NCBI GenBank assembly: GCA_016932075.1
Contig: JAFGDP010000042.1
Location: forward strand, 24,570-88,569
Direction of reading: 5' to 3'
DNA: 64,000 nucleotides
From: Chitinispirillaceae bacterium
GTDB taxonomy: Bacteria > Fibrobacterota > Chitinivibrionia > Chitinivibrionales > Chitinispirillaceae
Numbering within the stretch: the first letter of the stretch is position 1; every line of letters begins with the position of its first letter. Position numbers and translations under genes: made by a program. Below, in pieces: positions 38,325 through 45,836 of this stretch. Below the pieces are notes generated by a model that did no database searches, was not told where the DNA came from, and was given only the letters and a program-made list of their open reading frames with translations.

Positions 38325-39317
38325 CTATTTTCTCCCCCACACGATCTGTGTATTGCCGTCAAGCATTGTTCGCAGGGAATCGGCAGCAGTGCCCTGAATA
38401 AACGACCGCACGGCTCGCACATACCTCGTATACCCGATCACCTGCGGATTGGTCGTATGCGTGGCCCCGATCGTTTTGATATAATACCCTTCGCCTTTAT
38501 GGTTGTTCCAGATGGGCAACCCTTGCGTTTCCCGGTCATTGGTCTCATCGCATGTGCCGTGGATCCAGAACAGCGGCACCCGTATTGACATTATCCTTTC
38601 CGCGTTATTGCCGGTATAGGAGGACAAATATGACCCTGGGATATCGACGATACTGCCGTTCTCCACGATCGTCTCAATGCTGCCGATCGGCGCCTCAAGC
38701 ACAAACCTGACCACCTGAGGATAATCACCATTGGCAAGTACATCGCAGCCCACAAGTGATCCGAGCGAATAGGCGTACGCAACCACCTTCGGATTTCCCA
38801 GGCTGTCGCGGACAAATCCCATGGTCGCATGCCCGTCTTCGGAGATCGAGGCCTCGGTCGCACCGCCTGCGCTCATGCCGAATCCCCGGTAATCACCGAT
38901 GACCACCGGATATCCCATGGCATGAAGCAGCCGGGTGCGCGGCCAGTAAAAATCAATATGAGGTCCCTTGCCCTTGAAATAAACCATGACTGTATCAGAT
39001 TCCAAAAAAGGCGGCGGTACCTGTGACAGAACCACCACCGAGATCTCGCCGTTTCCGCTTGGTATCCGGTAGTGCCTGAAAGCGGTATCGTCGACCGCCG
39101 GCGCGATACCGGCCGCTTCCAGCGCTTTGACCGTGTCAATCGCATCCTTGCACTCCCGTTCACCGGTATAATTATCAAACTGGTACGAGGAGAGCGGTTC
39201 GCCGGAGAACAGGAACGGATCAAGGCTGAAGCACCCTGCGATAAACGCAAACCCCAGTAAACAAAAAATTTTCATCATGCTGGCAAAGGGAAGCTGATAA
39301 CGGTTAATCGTGTTCAA
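38325..39317 (-). CDS. Alpha/beta-hydrolase-like lipoprotein
   Basis: A 330-residue protein. A hydrophobic segment ends in the lipobox AFIAGC near residue 29. The alpha/beta hydrolase fold shows in VMVYFKGKGPHIDFYWPRT, GYPVVIGDYRGFGMSAGG, a nucleophile elbow AYSLGS (usual GxSxG with the first Gly replaced), a late acid in IHGTCDETND and a His in GATHTTNP. It probably hydrolyses an ester or amide in the periplasm; no substrate can be given. I kept the TTG 39317: AAAGGTGG precedes it and TTGA makes a 4-bp overlap with the previous gene. ATG 39278 is the alternative. Confidence 0.82.
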   Translation of the reverse strand: MNTINRYQLPFASMMKIFCLLGFAFIAGCFSLDPFLFSGEPLSSYQFDNYTGERECKDAIDTVKALEAAGIAPAVDDTAFRHYRIPSGNGEISVVVLSQVPPPFLESDTVMVYFKGKGPHIDFYWPRTRLLHAMGYPVVIGDYRGFGMSAGGATEASISEDGHATMGFVRDSLGNPKVVAYAYSLGSLVGCDVLANGDYPQVVRFVLEAPIGSIETIVENGSIVDIPGSYLSSYTGNNAERIMSIRVPLFWIHGTCDETNDRETQGLPIWNNHKGEGYYIKTIGATHTTNPQVIGYTRYVRAVRSFIQGTAADSLRTMLDGNTQIVWGRK

Positions 39318-40042
39318 TGGTCACCACCTTTCCCTGCCCGGCCCATTTTCCCAAAACTATGACTCACCCCTACAAACATGCCAAAACAGCCGCATCCGCC
39401 TATGGTTATTGTTTGAACTGGATTTGAAGGCGACTTTAATGGATCAATATTCGGCACATACCACTTTGCCTCAATCTGCCACTGCCATGCAGGTGAACCA
39501 CAATCCAGACCCGTATGTATGATCGGCAGCCAGTGATATTTCTGTTTATTGCCGTCATACCTTGTGGTGTGCGTCTCAAACCAGTTGTCCATGCCGGCAT
39601 AATAATAGAGTCGCGGATGGAGCTGCCAGAGCGCGGTAATACCCGCGTCAGGCCAGAGCCTGCTGTTCCCTTTCTGAAAATCGGTTGTTCCCAGAAGTTT
39701 TACGCTGGCAATAATCCCTGGAATTCCTCCTGCAGGCTTCAGCGGTCGCCAGTTGCACCCGCCTTCAAGCTCGCACACTCCAAAGAGGGCTGATGTCACC
39801 GCCCATCCCGTCTCCACATCAATGTTATCCATGATACCATAATTCGCTCCAATTCCCAGAAGCGGAAACGGCGCCCATCCGATCTGCCCGGCAAACGGCC
39901 CGCCGAACGAAGCTGAAGCCGTAAGCTCACCCGTTTCAATGGGCCGCACATGGCGGACGGAAGCGCAGGAACACGCAAGAACCAGCCAAAAAAACAATAC
40001 CATATACAACAGGATGCCCGAGCAATTCTTCCGAATGATCAT
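39314..40042 (-). CDS. Hypothetical lipoprotein with outer-membrane-type repeats
   Basis: A 242-residue protein. A hydrophobic stretch (LLYMVLFFWLVLACSC) ends in a lipobox. The remainder is Gly- and aromatic-rich with alternating patterns (GPFAGQIGWAPFPLLGIGANYGIMDNIDV) and GVSHSFGKM near the end, as in small barrels. ATG 40042 follows AAGGAGTACT. It is translationally coupled to the hydrolase-like lipoprotein gene downstream. Function unknown. Confidence 0.75.
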   Translation of the reverse strand: MIIRKNCSGILLYMVLFFWLVLACSCASVRHVRPIETGELTASASFGGPFAGQIGWAPFPLLGIGANYGIMDNIDVETGWAVTSALFGVCELEGGCNWRPLKPAGGIPGIIASVKLLGTTDFQKGNSRLWPDAGITALWQLHPRLYYYAGMDNWFETHTTRYDGNKQKYHWLPIIHTGLDCGSPAWQWQIEAKWYVPNIDPLKSPSNPVQTITIGGCGCFGMFVGVSHSFGKMGRAGKGGDH

Positions 40043-40182
40043 AGTACTCCTTGATTTCATGCAAAACACCCGGTGGTTTCATCTACCGCAATATAGTATA
40101 TCGAATCAACATACGGATATCCGGAATTACGAGCATGCTGTTCAACAAAGGATTATTGGGTGATTGGAGCTGCGAGGCAATT

Positions 40183-40219
40183 AAAAAAGGGAAGCACATC
40201 AATTATCGATCTGCTTCCC
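40183..40219 (-). terminator. Intrinsic terminator after the small HTH gene
   Basis: The minus strand has arms GGGAAGCA and TGCTTCCC (perfect 8 bp) around a 15-nt loop and then six T. Confidence 0.9.
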
Positions 40220-40247
40220 CGAACCAAAGCTGCACACAGCAGCAAAT

Positions 40248-40544
40248 TTACTTCTTTTTCCTCGCCTTTTTCTTTATCGCCTTTCCCTGATGCAAAACAA
40301 CATAGATCTGGGATACGGACAGGCCGAATTTTTTCGCGAGTGCCGGTCCGACAGCCCCCCTTTTGTATGCAGCAATAATCCTGGCATTCCGCTTGGGATT
40401 ATCGCTTATCGAGGATTTGATGCCGTATTTGCCTCTGAGCTGATGTATCGCCTGCCTGGTGATTCCTACCTTATTGCCGATCGCTTCATCTGTCACATAC
40501 TTCTTTTGCAGCTTGATAAGCTCGCTCTTGCTGATCCTCGCCAT
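40248..40544 (-). CDS. Small DNA-binding protein with two helix-turn-helix motifs
   Basis: A 98-residue protein with two HTH-like segments: SELIKLQKKYVTDEAIGNKVGITRQAIHQL (about 5-37) and ARIIAAYKRGAVGPALAKKFGLSVSQIYVVL (about 53-85). The tail is a Lys-rich KAIKKKARKKK. The tandem arrangement is like that of resolvase or transposase DNA-binding parts, but no catalytic domain is present. It may be a repressor or nucleoid protein; its targets are unknown. ATG 40544 has an excellent AAAGGAGTAACC site, and a strong terminator follows. Confidence 0.8.
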   Translation of the reverse strand: MARISKSELIKLQKKYVTDEAIGNKVGITRQAIHQLRGKYGIKSSISDNPKRNARIIAAYKRGAVGPALAKKFGLSVSQIYVVLHQGKAIKKKARKKK

Positions 40545-40864
40545 GGTTACTCCTTTCAATGATCGTTGTGGATCGTTTCAAAAATACATTTCGTTAACTT
40601 GTGGATTCTAACATGATGCAATAATTTACAATATTGCCATCGGAATTGATACTATCCAGGCGCTTTGTTGGTAATACGCCGGAAAGGGTCATACGCCTCA
40701 TTCTTTTAAAATATCTCCAAGGCGCTTCCGGTTTCGGACGGCCGCTGCCAGAAAATTTCCACGAGGTTCGGGGGTTCCCATGGGCCCGGCCAGGGAATCT
40801 CAGCGCTTATTTTACCGATGAGCATCCTGTTCTTACCTTCAATTATGTTGATAACGCAGAACAA
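40545..40864. other. Intergenic region without a confident gene
   Basis: About 320 bp between the HTH gene and the pseudouridine synthase, which lie on the same strand. A 39-codon minus-strand frame (40706-40825) is possible, but I do not recognise it. The part nearest the HTH gene is AT-rich and probably holds its promoter. Confidence 0.4.
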
Positions 40865-41503
40865 CTATCCGTCATTACCCTCCGTCAAAAACTCCTCCGG
40901 CACCCCCGCCTCCAGTTTCATCTCCTGTCCCTCCTGTGTTTTCCACTCAATGCTCTTCGCATGCAGCATAAGCCGCGGATATTGTTCCTGCACTGCCTTG
41001 TCGCCGTAGCGCAGGTCCCCTGCGATCGGATGACCGATATGGTAAAAATGGACCCGTATCTGGTGCCTGCGTCCGGTTTCGGGATATGCTTCAAGAAGCG
41101 TAAGCCGTTCTCCGCGCTTCAGCACTCGGTACCTGGTACTGCTCGGTTTTCCGTTTTTTTCATCCACGCCCATGCGTCCTGATCCAAACAGCCTGATGGG
41201 AGCGTCGATGACGCCGCCGTCTTCGGCTGGCCCTCCGTGCACGAGCGCGACGTAGGTTTTTTTCACTTCGCGGTCAAAAATCATTCCGTTCAGGTATCGG
41301 TGCGACGCTGCGGTTTTTGCAAAGAGCATGATCCCGCTTACCTCCTTATCAAGCCGGTGGACCGTGAACAGCTTTTGATTGAGCTGCCGCTCCAGCAGGG
41401 TTCGAATTGACGGGACAGATAGGTCGCGTTCGGGTATGGAGGAAATATGTGCAGGCTTGTTTACGGCGACGAGGTCGCCGTCTTCGTAGACAAGAGGGAT
41501 CAT
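40865..41503 (-). CDS. RluA-family pseudouridine synthase
   Basis: A 212-residue protein, short for the family and lacking an S4 domain. HRLDKEVSGIMLFAKT holds the catalytic Asp, VYEDGDLVAVNKPAHI is the usual opening, and ETGRRHQIRVHFYHIGHPIAGDLRYG is the conserved C-terminal block. It makes pseudouridine in rRNA or tRNA; the target site cannot be read from sequence. Its start codon directly follows the murA stop, so the two are co-transcribed. Confidence 0.92.
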   Translation of the reverse strand: MIPLVYEDGDLVAVNKPAHISSIPERDLSVPSIRTLLERQLNQKLFTVHRLDKEVSGIMLFAKTAASHRYLNGMIFDREVKKTYVALVHGGPAEDGGVIDAPIRLFGSGRMGVDEKNGKPSSTRYRVLKRGERLTLLEAYPETGRRHQIRVHFYHIGHPIAGDLRYGDKAVQEQYPRLMLHAKSIEWKTQEGQEMKLEAGVPEEFLTEGNDG

Positions 41504-42844
41504 CTATGCGTGCTTTCGCCGGTCGGTATGACGCTCTATCCTGGCGCCAAGCGCTCTGAGCCGGGCATCGATTTCATGATATCCCCGGTCAATCTGCTCG
41601 ATGTTGTATATAACGCTTGTACCGTTGGCCGCAAGCGACGCGATAAGAAGCGCCATGCCGGCCCGGATGTCGGGCGAGCTGAGCGTGGTGCCGAACAGCC
41701 TCGTCGGACCGGTAACCACGGCCCGGTGCGGATCGCAGAGCACGATCGAGGCACCCATGGCAACAAGTCTATCCACAAAAAAGAGTCGGGACTCAAACAT
41801 TTTTTCATGGATAAGACACGTACCCTTGCACTGGGTCGCAACAACGAGCAGTATTGAGAGAAGGTCGGTCGGAAATCCGGGCCATGGGCTGTCATCGATA
41901 TGCGGCAGGGCGCCCCCCATGTCTTTATGTATGCGAAGTCCCTGCTTGCGTGGCACGCAAATCTCTCTTTGGGACGCATCAGTTTCCACTCGGACGCCCA
42001 GACGCCCGAACTGGTGCAGGATCATGCGAAGGTGGTCGATATCCACCCCTTTAATGGTCATTTCTGATCCGGTTGCTGCGGCCAGACCGATAAACGATCC
42101 GGCTTCAACATAGTCGCCGCCTACCTCATGAACCCCGCCGCGGATGCTACCGGTGCCGAATACCGTCAGCAGGTTTGATCCTACGCCTTCAATGAGCACG
42201 CCGCACTTTTCAAGAAACCTGCACAGTCCCTGCACATGAGGTTCTGAAGCAGCATTGGCGATCACGGTCGGACCAACGGCTCCGGCCGCCGCAATAAGGG
42301 CGTTTTCCGTTGCCGTTACTGACGCTTCGTCAAGATGAATGGTCGCTCCCCGCAACCCGCGCTTCGGTGCCGTGAGAACGTAGCCCGTCTCCTCGGTGAT
42401 GCCGTCAGAAGAGGCGGTCCGTTCGACGCGAAGCCGGGCGCCCAGTGCCTGGAGCACCGCAAAATGGGTGTCAAGCCTGCGCCTGCCGATTGAATCGCCG
42501 CCGGGCTGGCGGATGACCGCCTTTCCCTTGCGCACCAGAAGCGATGATGCGAACAGGATCGAGGCGCGGATCGTGGCAGCCTCCTTCATTGGCAGGACCG
42601 GCGTACTGATCCTCTTTGCGACAACGGTCACTTCGCCATTATCGAGCGGGGAGACCTCCGCACCCAGAAGCGACGCGATCCCGAGCATGGTCGTGACATC
42701 GCCTATGTGAGGCACGTTGGAAAAGGTCACGGGTTCTGGTGTAAGGAGGGCGGCAGCAATAAGCGGCAATGCTTCGTTTTTATTGCCCGGGACCCGGATG
42801 GTTCCCTTAAGCCTATGGTTTCCTTCGACAACAAACATGCTCAT
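41504..42844 (-). CDS. murA: UDP-N-acetylglucosamine 1-carboxyvinyltransferase with Asp in place of the catalytic Cys
   Basis: A 446-residue protein with the MurA fold throughout: GTIRVPGNKNEALPLIAAALL (N22, K21 region), a double inside-out barrel, PHIDDSPWPGFPTDLLSILLVVA and the ending IDRGYHEIDARLRALGARIER. It transfers enolpyruvate from PEP to UDP-GlcNAc, the first committed step of peptidoglycan synthesis. The active-site loop, usually PGGCAIGxRP, reads PGGDSIGRRR with Asp at 117. In other bacteria this Cys-to-Asp change removes the target of fosfomycin. ATG 42844 follows AAGGGGTCGTCA; the longer frame to 43015 is unlikely. Confidence 0.94.
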   Translation of the reverse strand: MSMFVVEGNHRLKGTIRVPGNKNEALPLIAAALLTPEPVTFSNVPHIGDVTTMLGIASLLGAEVSPLDNGEVTVVAKRISTPVLPMKEAATIRASILFASSLLVRKGKAVIRQPGGDSIGRRRLDTHFAVLQALGARLRVERTASSDGITEETGYVLTAPKRGLRGATIHLDEASVTATENALIAAAGAVGPTVIANAASEPHVQGLCRFLEKCGVLIEGVGSNLLTVFGTGSIRGGVHEVGGDYVEAGSFIGLAAATGSEMTIKGVDIDHLRMILHQFGRLGVRVETDASQREICVPRKQGLRIHKDMGGALPHIDDSPWPGFPTDLLSILLVVATQCKGTCLIHEKMFESRLFFVDRLVAMGASIVLCDPHRAVVTGPTRLFGTTLSSPDIRAGMALLIASLAANGTSVIYNIEQIDRGYHEIDARLRALGARIERHTDRRKHA

Positions 42845-43334
42845 TGACGACCCCTTGCGACACTGGAAAAAACCGGACGATAGGTAAGATAGTTGGAGGG
42901 AAATCATAAGGGCAATTGATTCGTGCAGCACAGCGATCCGCCTGTTCCCCTTCACGGCGGAAGAATAATAAACCATGCACTTTGCAAAAAAAATGCATAT
43001 ATTAATAACAAGCATGCAATAAAAGCGATTGCATAGCGTAATAATGAATAGTACAATTGTTATGTTAAAAGCTCTGCCTGTGTGCTACGTTATTTCTTGA
43101 CTAACACCATCACACAGGGGATTCTATTTTGGATGGCAAGAGCACGCCGTTCTTTTTATAAGCTACGGACTTCGACCCATTCAAGTGAATACCCACCCTT
43201 TTTCTATGAGAGGGATCAAGAAATAATGCCGAGGCAGGGCTTTTTTTATCGTCCCTCGGTGCGGTCAGCTCCACCAACCCGGCGTTTTCCAAAATACGGT
43301 TGCTTTTCGTTTCCGCAATGGTCATATTCAAACT
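42845..43334. other. Divergent intergenic region between murA and a lipoprotein gene
   Basis: AT-rich near 42960-43060, with several TGCAT/GCATGC motifs that may belong to the murA promoter region. TTGACT at 43097 is a possible -35 for the rightward gene, but its -10 is weak. A minus-strand frame of 71 codons (43110-43325) lacks a ribosome-binding site. Confidence 0.4.
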
Positions 43335-44045
43335 ATGCATATGTTCCGTACGCCTGGATTGCTCAGGCAAAAGCGTACCTGCGGAATTCTCCTACGCGCC
43401 CTGGGGATGGTTTTCCCGGTCCTGCTTTTTGCCGGCTGCAGTAAACCTGCGGTAAAACCGCCGCTCCTTGTGTTAAGGGCGCATATCGAGGAGGAAGGGA
43501 AGAACCTGTTCCTGGTCTTGCATAACGAGTCCACACGCGATATTACCATTTGCACGCGTAATTTTTACGACAAGATTGAGTGCCTGGATATCCGTGCGTT
43601 TCCGGATACTGCGGAAATTCCTGACGAACGGCTGTTCGGGAAAGGGGTGCAGCGGACCACGCAGGACATAATCACGCTTGATGATTTCATTAGACTGGAC
43701 ATTGGCCAGGAGACCAGAATACCGGTCGATCTCAGCGGCATATATCGTGGCTGTAAACTCGGCGACAGCGTCTTCATATCGGTGTTTTTCAAGAATATCG
43801 ATCCCGTGCTCTGTTCAAAGGTCGAAGTCGAAAACCACGACAAGGCGACGCAGGACTACTGCAAACTGCTCCATGTCATTCCCACGCGGGCCAACACCTA
43901 CTGGTCCGGCGAAGTGCGAACGCCGTACTACCGGATCAATCCCTGTGCCTTTGCGCCCAAGAAAACCTACAAGAAACAACGAACATCCAAGGTCAGGGTC
44001 CTGCGAAAAAGCAAAACCCACCCCTTGAAGCATAAGGTGTTTTAA
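43335..44045 (+). CDS. Hypothetical lipoprotein
   Basis: A 236-residue protein. A hydrophobic segment (ALGMVFPVLLFAGC, about 22-35) ends in a lipobox. The body is beta-rich (LLVLRAHIEEEGKNLFLVLHNESTRDI), like a small immunoglobulin-type domain, with scattered Cys. The tail is Lys/Arg-rich (KKTYKKQRTSKVRVLRKSK). No family recognised. Upstream signals are weak. Confidence 0.72.
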   Translation: MHMFRTPGLLRQKRTCGILLRALGMVFPVLLFAGCSKPAVKPPLLVLRAHIEEEGKNLFLVLHNESTRDITICTRNFYDKIECLDIRAFPDTAEIPDERLFGKGVQRTTQDIITLDDFIRLDIGQETRIPVDLSGIYRGCKLGDSVFISVFFKNIDPVLCSKVEVENHDKATQDYCKLLHVIPTRANTYWSGEVRTPYYRINPCAFAPKKTYKKQRTSKVRVLRKSKTHPLKHKVF

Positions 44046-44061
44046 GCGTTCGGTATACGAA

Positions 44062-45363
44062 TCAGTCGGCTGCGGACGACGGATGTGCAGAGGCCTGATT
44101 AAGCCGCCGGATACGTTCTGCCAAAAGCCGCGATAAAAACAGCGCATAATGCGGCTTTTTCTTGATCGCCCTGACAAACTCTTTTTTGGTGATTTTTATC
44201 AGCTTTCCGTCGGTCACCGCCCTCACGGTTGCACTGCGCCGGTCGTTCAGCAGGAAAGACATCTCACCCATGAAAATATCGTCCGCCGAGAGCGACGAAA
44301 CCACTATAGCATTAACAATGATCTCGTATTTTCCCTTGACAATAAAATACAGGAAGTTTGACGGATCACCCTGGCTGATGACAATATCGCCTGCCCGCAC
44401 CTCTAGCGGCTCGATATGGCTGAATAGTGCCGGTGTCAGGGAGCCGCTTTCGTTCTCATAGGGTATTTCAAACGAGACTTCATTCCCCGCCTCATTGTAG
44501 GCAAGCTTGCGCACGGTTTCCTGTGTCATGATAATTCCCCTCCCATGCAGTCGCAGCATGTCTTCCTTGGAAATGGTCTGCAGCATGGTGCGCCAGTCAA
44601 ATCCGCTACCCTCGTCCGCTATGACAAAACGTCCATAGGCAGGGTAGATGGTATAATCAAAGGTGACCGTTTTCCGTGCGATCGCGGGATCCCTGCATTT
44701 CTCTTCGATCAGATCGGGCATGCAGCCGCCCCGCTCCAGAAAGGCGCTTTTTTCATTGTACGTGATGCCGCAATTGCCGTGCTCAATGGCATTGATGATC
44801 ATCTCATACAGCGCAAGATGAAAAAAATATTTCTTTTCGACGGTCAGTTTGTTTGAATTGTAAAGAAAGTTGCTGATCAGGTTGATATAGCAGCTCGCCT
44901 CGAAGATATTATTTCGGATCCGAAATGAACCGGAAAGCGCACCAACGATGTCCTGCCCGATTCCGCGCTGGAATAATATGCGCCGGTTGTTATGGATAAT
45001 ATCGAGAATGCTGGGTAACTGTTTTTCGAGATCCTTGTAGGTGAGCGAAACCAGGATGTTCGTTCCCTTGATAGAATTCACCTGCTCAACGGTCGCGTAA
45101 TCTTTGCAAATGGCGATAATGCCGCCGTGCAGAAGCCACGGATCCTTGAGAATCGTTTCGAGGAGTTGAAGCGCGTTCACCTTTGGATCGGAAAAGTTGA
45201 GGAATATCAGTTCCGGCATGTCGGTCGTGAGAAACTCTTCTGCCGAGCGGGCATTGGTGAGAAGCAACAGATCGTACAAGTCGCTGATGCTACTCATTTT
45301 AATAATAGCGTTCAACTGGTCAAAAAGCCGTGTACTAGTGGAAATTAAAGGCATGGTGTACAT
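44062..45363 (-). CDS. Pseudo-receiver / GHKL ATPase / cyclic-nucleotide-binding fusion regulator
   Basis: A 433-residue protein with three modules. Residues about 1-125 resemble a response-regulator receiver, but the phospho-acceptor position reads LIFLNFSDP, with Asn where Asp should be. Residues about 150-300 are a GHKL ATPase like anti-sigma kinases (N box YEMIINAIEHGN, G1 ADEGSGFD, G2 LHGRGIIMTQ). Residues about 315-420 are a cNMP-binding domain (VISQGDPSNFLYFIVKGKYEI, MGEMSFLLNDRRSATVRA). An RsbW-like kinase under second-messenger control is a reasonable guess. No sigma factor or antagonist gene is adjacent. The start may be ATG 45363 or 45354; neither has a good ribosome-binding site. 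Confidence 0.85.
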   Translation of the reverse strand: MYTMPLISTSTRLFDQLNAIIKMSSISDLYDLLLLTNARSAEEFLTTDMPELIFLNFSDPKVNALQLLETILKDPWLLHGGIIAICKDYATVEQVNSIKGTNILVSLTYKDLEKQLPSILDIIHNNRRILFQRGIGQDIVGALSGSFRIRNNIFEASCYINLISNFLYNSNKLTVEKKYFFHLALYEMIINAIEHGNCGITYNEKSAFLERGGCMPDLIEEKCRDPAIARKTVTFDYTIYPAYGRFVIADEGSGFDWRTMLQTISKEDMLRLHGRGIIMTQETVRKLAYNEAGNEVSFEIPYENESGSLTPALFSHIEPLEVRAGDIVISQGDPSNFLYFIVKGKYEIIVNAIVVSSLSADDIFMGEMSFLLNDRRSATVRAVTDGKLIKITKKEFVRAIKKKPHYALFLSRLLAERIRRLNQASAHPSSAAD

Positions 45364-45488
45364 GGTGTCACGTCTCGCCGTTGACAGTCATTGATTATCA
45401 TTACACGGATTTTTCCGTTGCCCGCTTCAAACCTTTTAAATTGTAAATTATTTCTCCATAAAAAACAACGGTATCGCTGCAAACCTGA

Positions 45489-45728
45489 TTACTGCTTGTT
45501 GCTGCAATGCTCCAGGCTCACTGGTTCGACCTCCCAGATACCGGTCGTGAAGGTGTGCTGCAGAAGATACCGCCGCGCATCACTGGCAAACACCCTGAAC
45601 CACAAACAGCGCGGACCATGCCACCGGTCTTCCACCTCAATAACAGCATAGCGCTGACCCTCTATCCAGAAAGAGACCGGAACTTCATCGGTTTGCCGGC
45701 AGCCGCTGGTTTCCACCCTGGTTTTCAT
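45489..45728 (-). CDS. Small conserved-looking protein (DUF6504-like)
   Basis: A 79-residue protein. The core EVPVSFWIEGQRYAVIEVEDRWH, then LWFRVFASDARRYLLQHTF and IWEVEPV, has the pattern of a small beta barrel seen in short bacterial proteins of unknown role (x-P-V-x-F-x-W/I-x-G-x-x-Y-x-V-x-E). The match is from memory and moderate. It stands alone between divergent genes. A TATATT lies about 8 bp before the ATG and no ribosome-binding site is visible. Confidence 0.6.
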   Translation of the reverse strand: MKTRVETSGCRQTDEVPVSFWIEGQRYAVIEVEDRWHGPRCLWFRVFASDARRYLLQHTFTTGIWEVEPVSLEHCSNKQ

Positions 45729-45836
45729 ATCTACAAAATATAACGAGAAAGCGTACCGGATTGTATTTTACACCTCCGATATCTGAAACGGACAATACAG
45801 CAACAATTCACCTCGCAAGGTTCCAAGGCACGCCCT

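Noticed and set aside
40706..40825. 39-codon minus-strand frame (MLIGKISAEIPWPG...)
   Set aside because: It has an AAGG-like site upstream and protein-like composition, but it is too short and unrecognised. Left as possible only.
43110..43325. Minus-strand frame of 71 codons in the murA upstream region
   Set aside because: No ribosome-binding site, no recognisable motif, and it approaches the divergent lipoprotein gene. Not supported as a gene.
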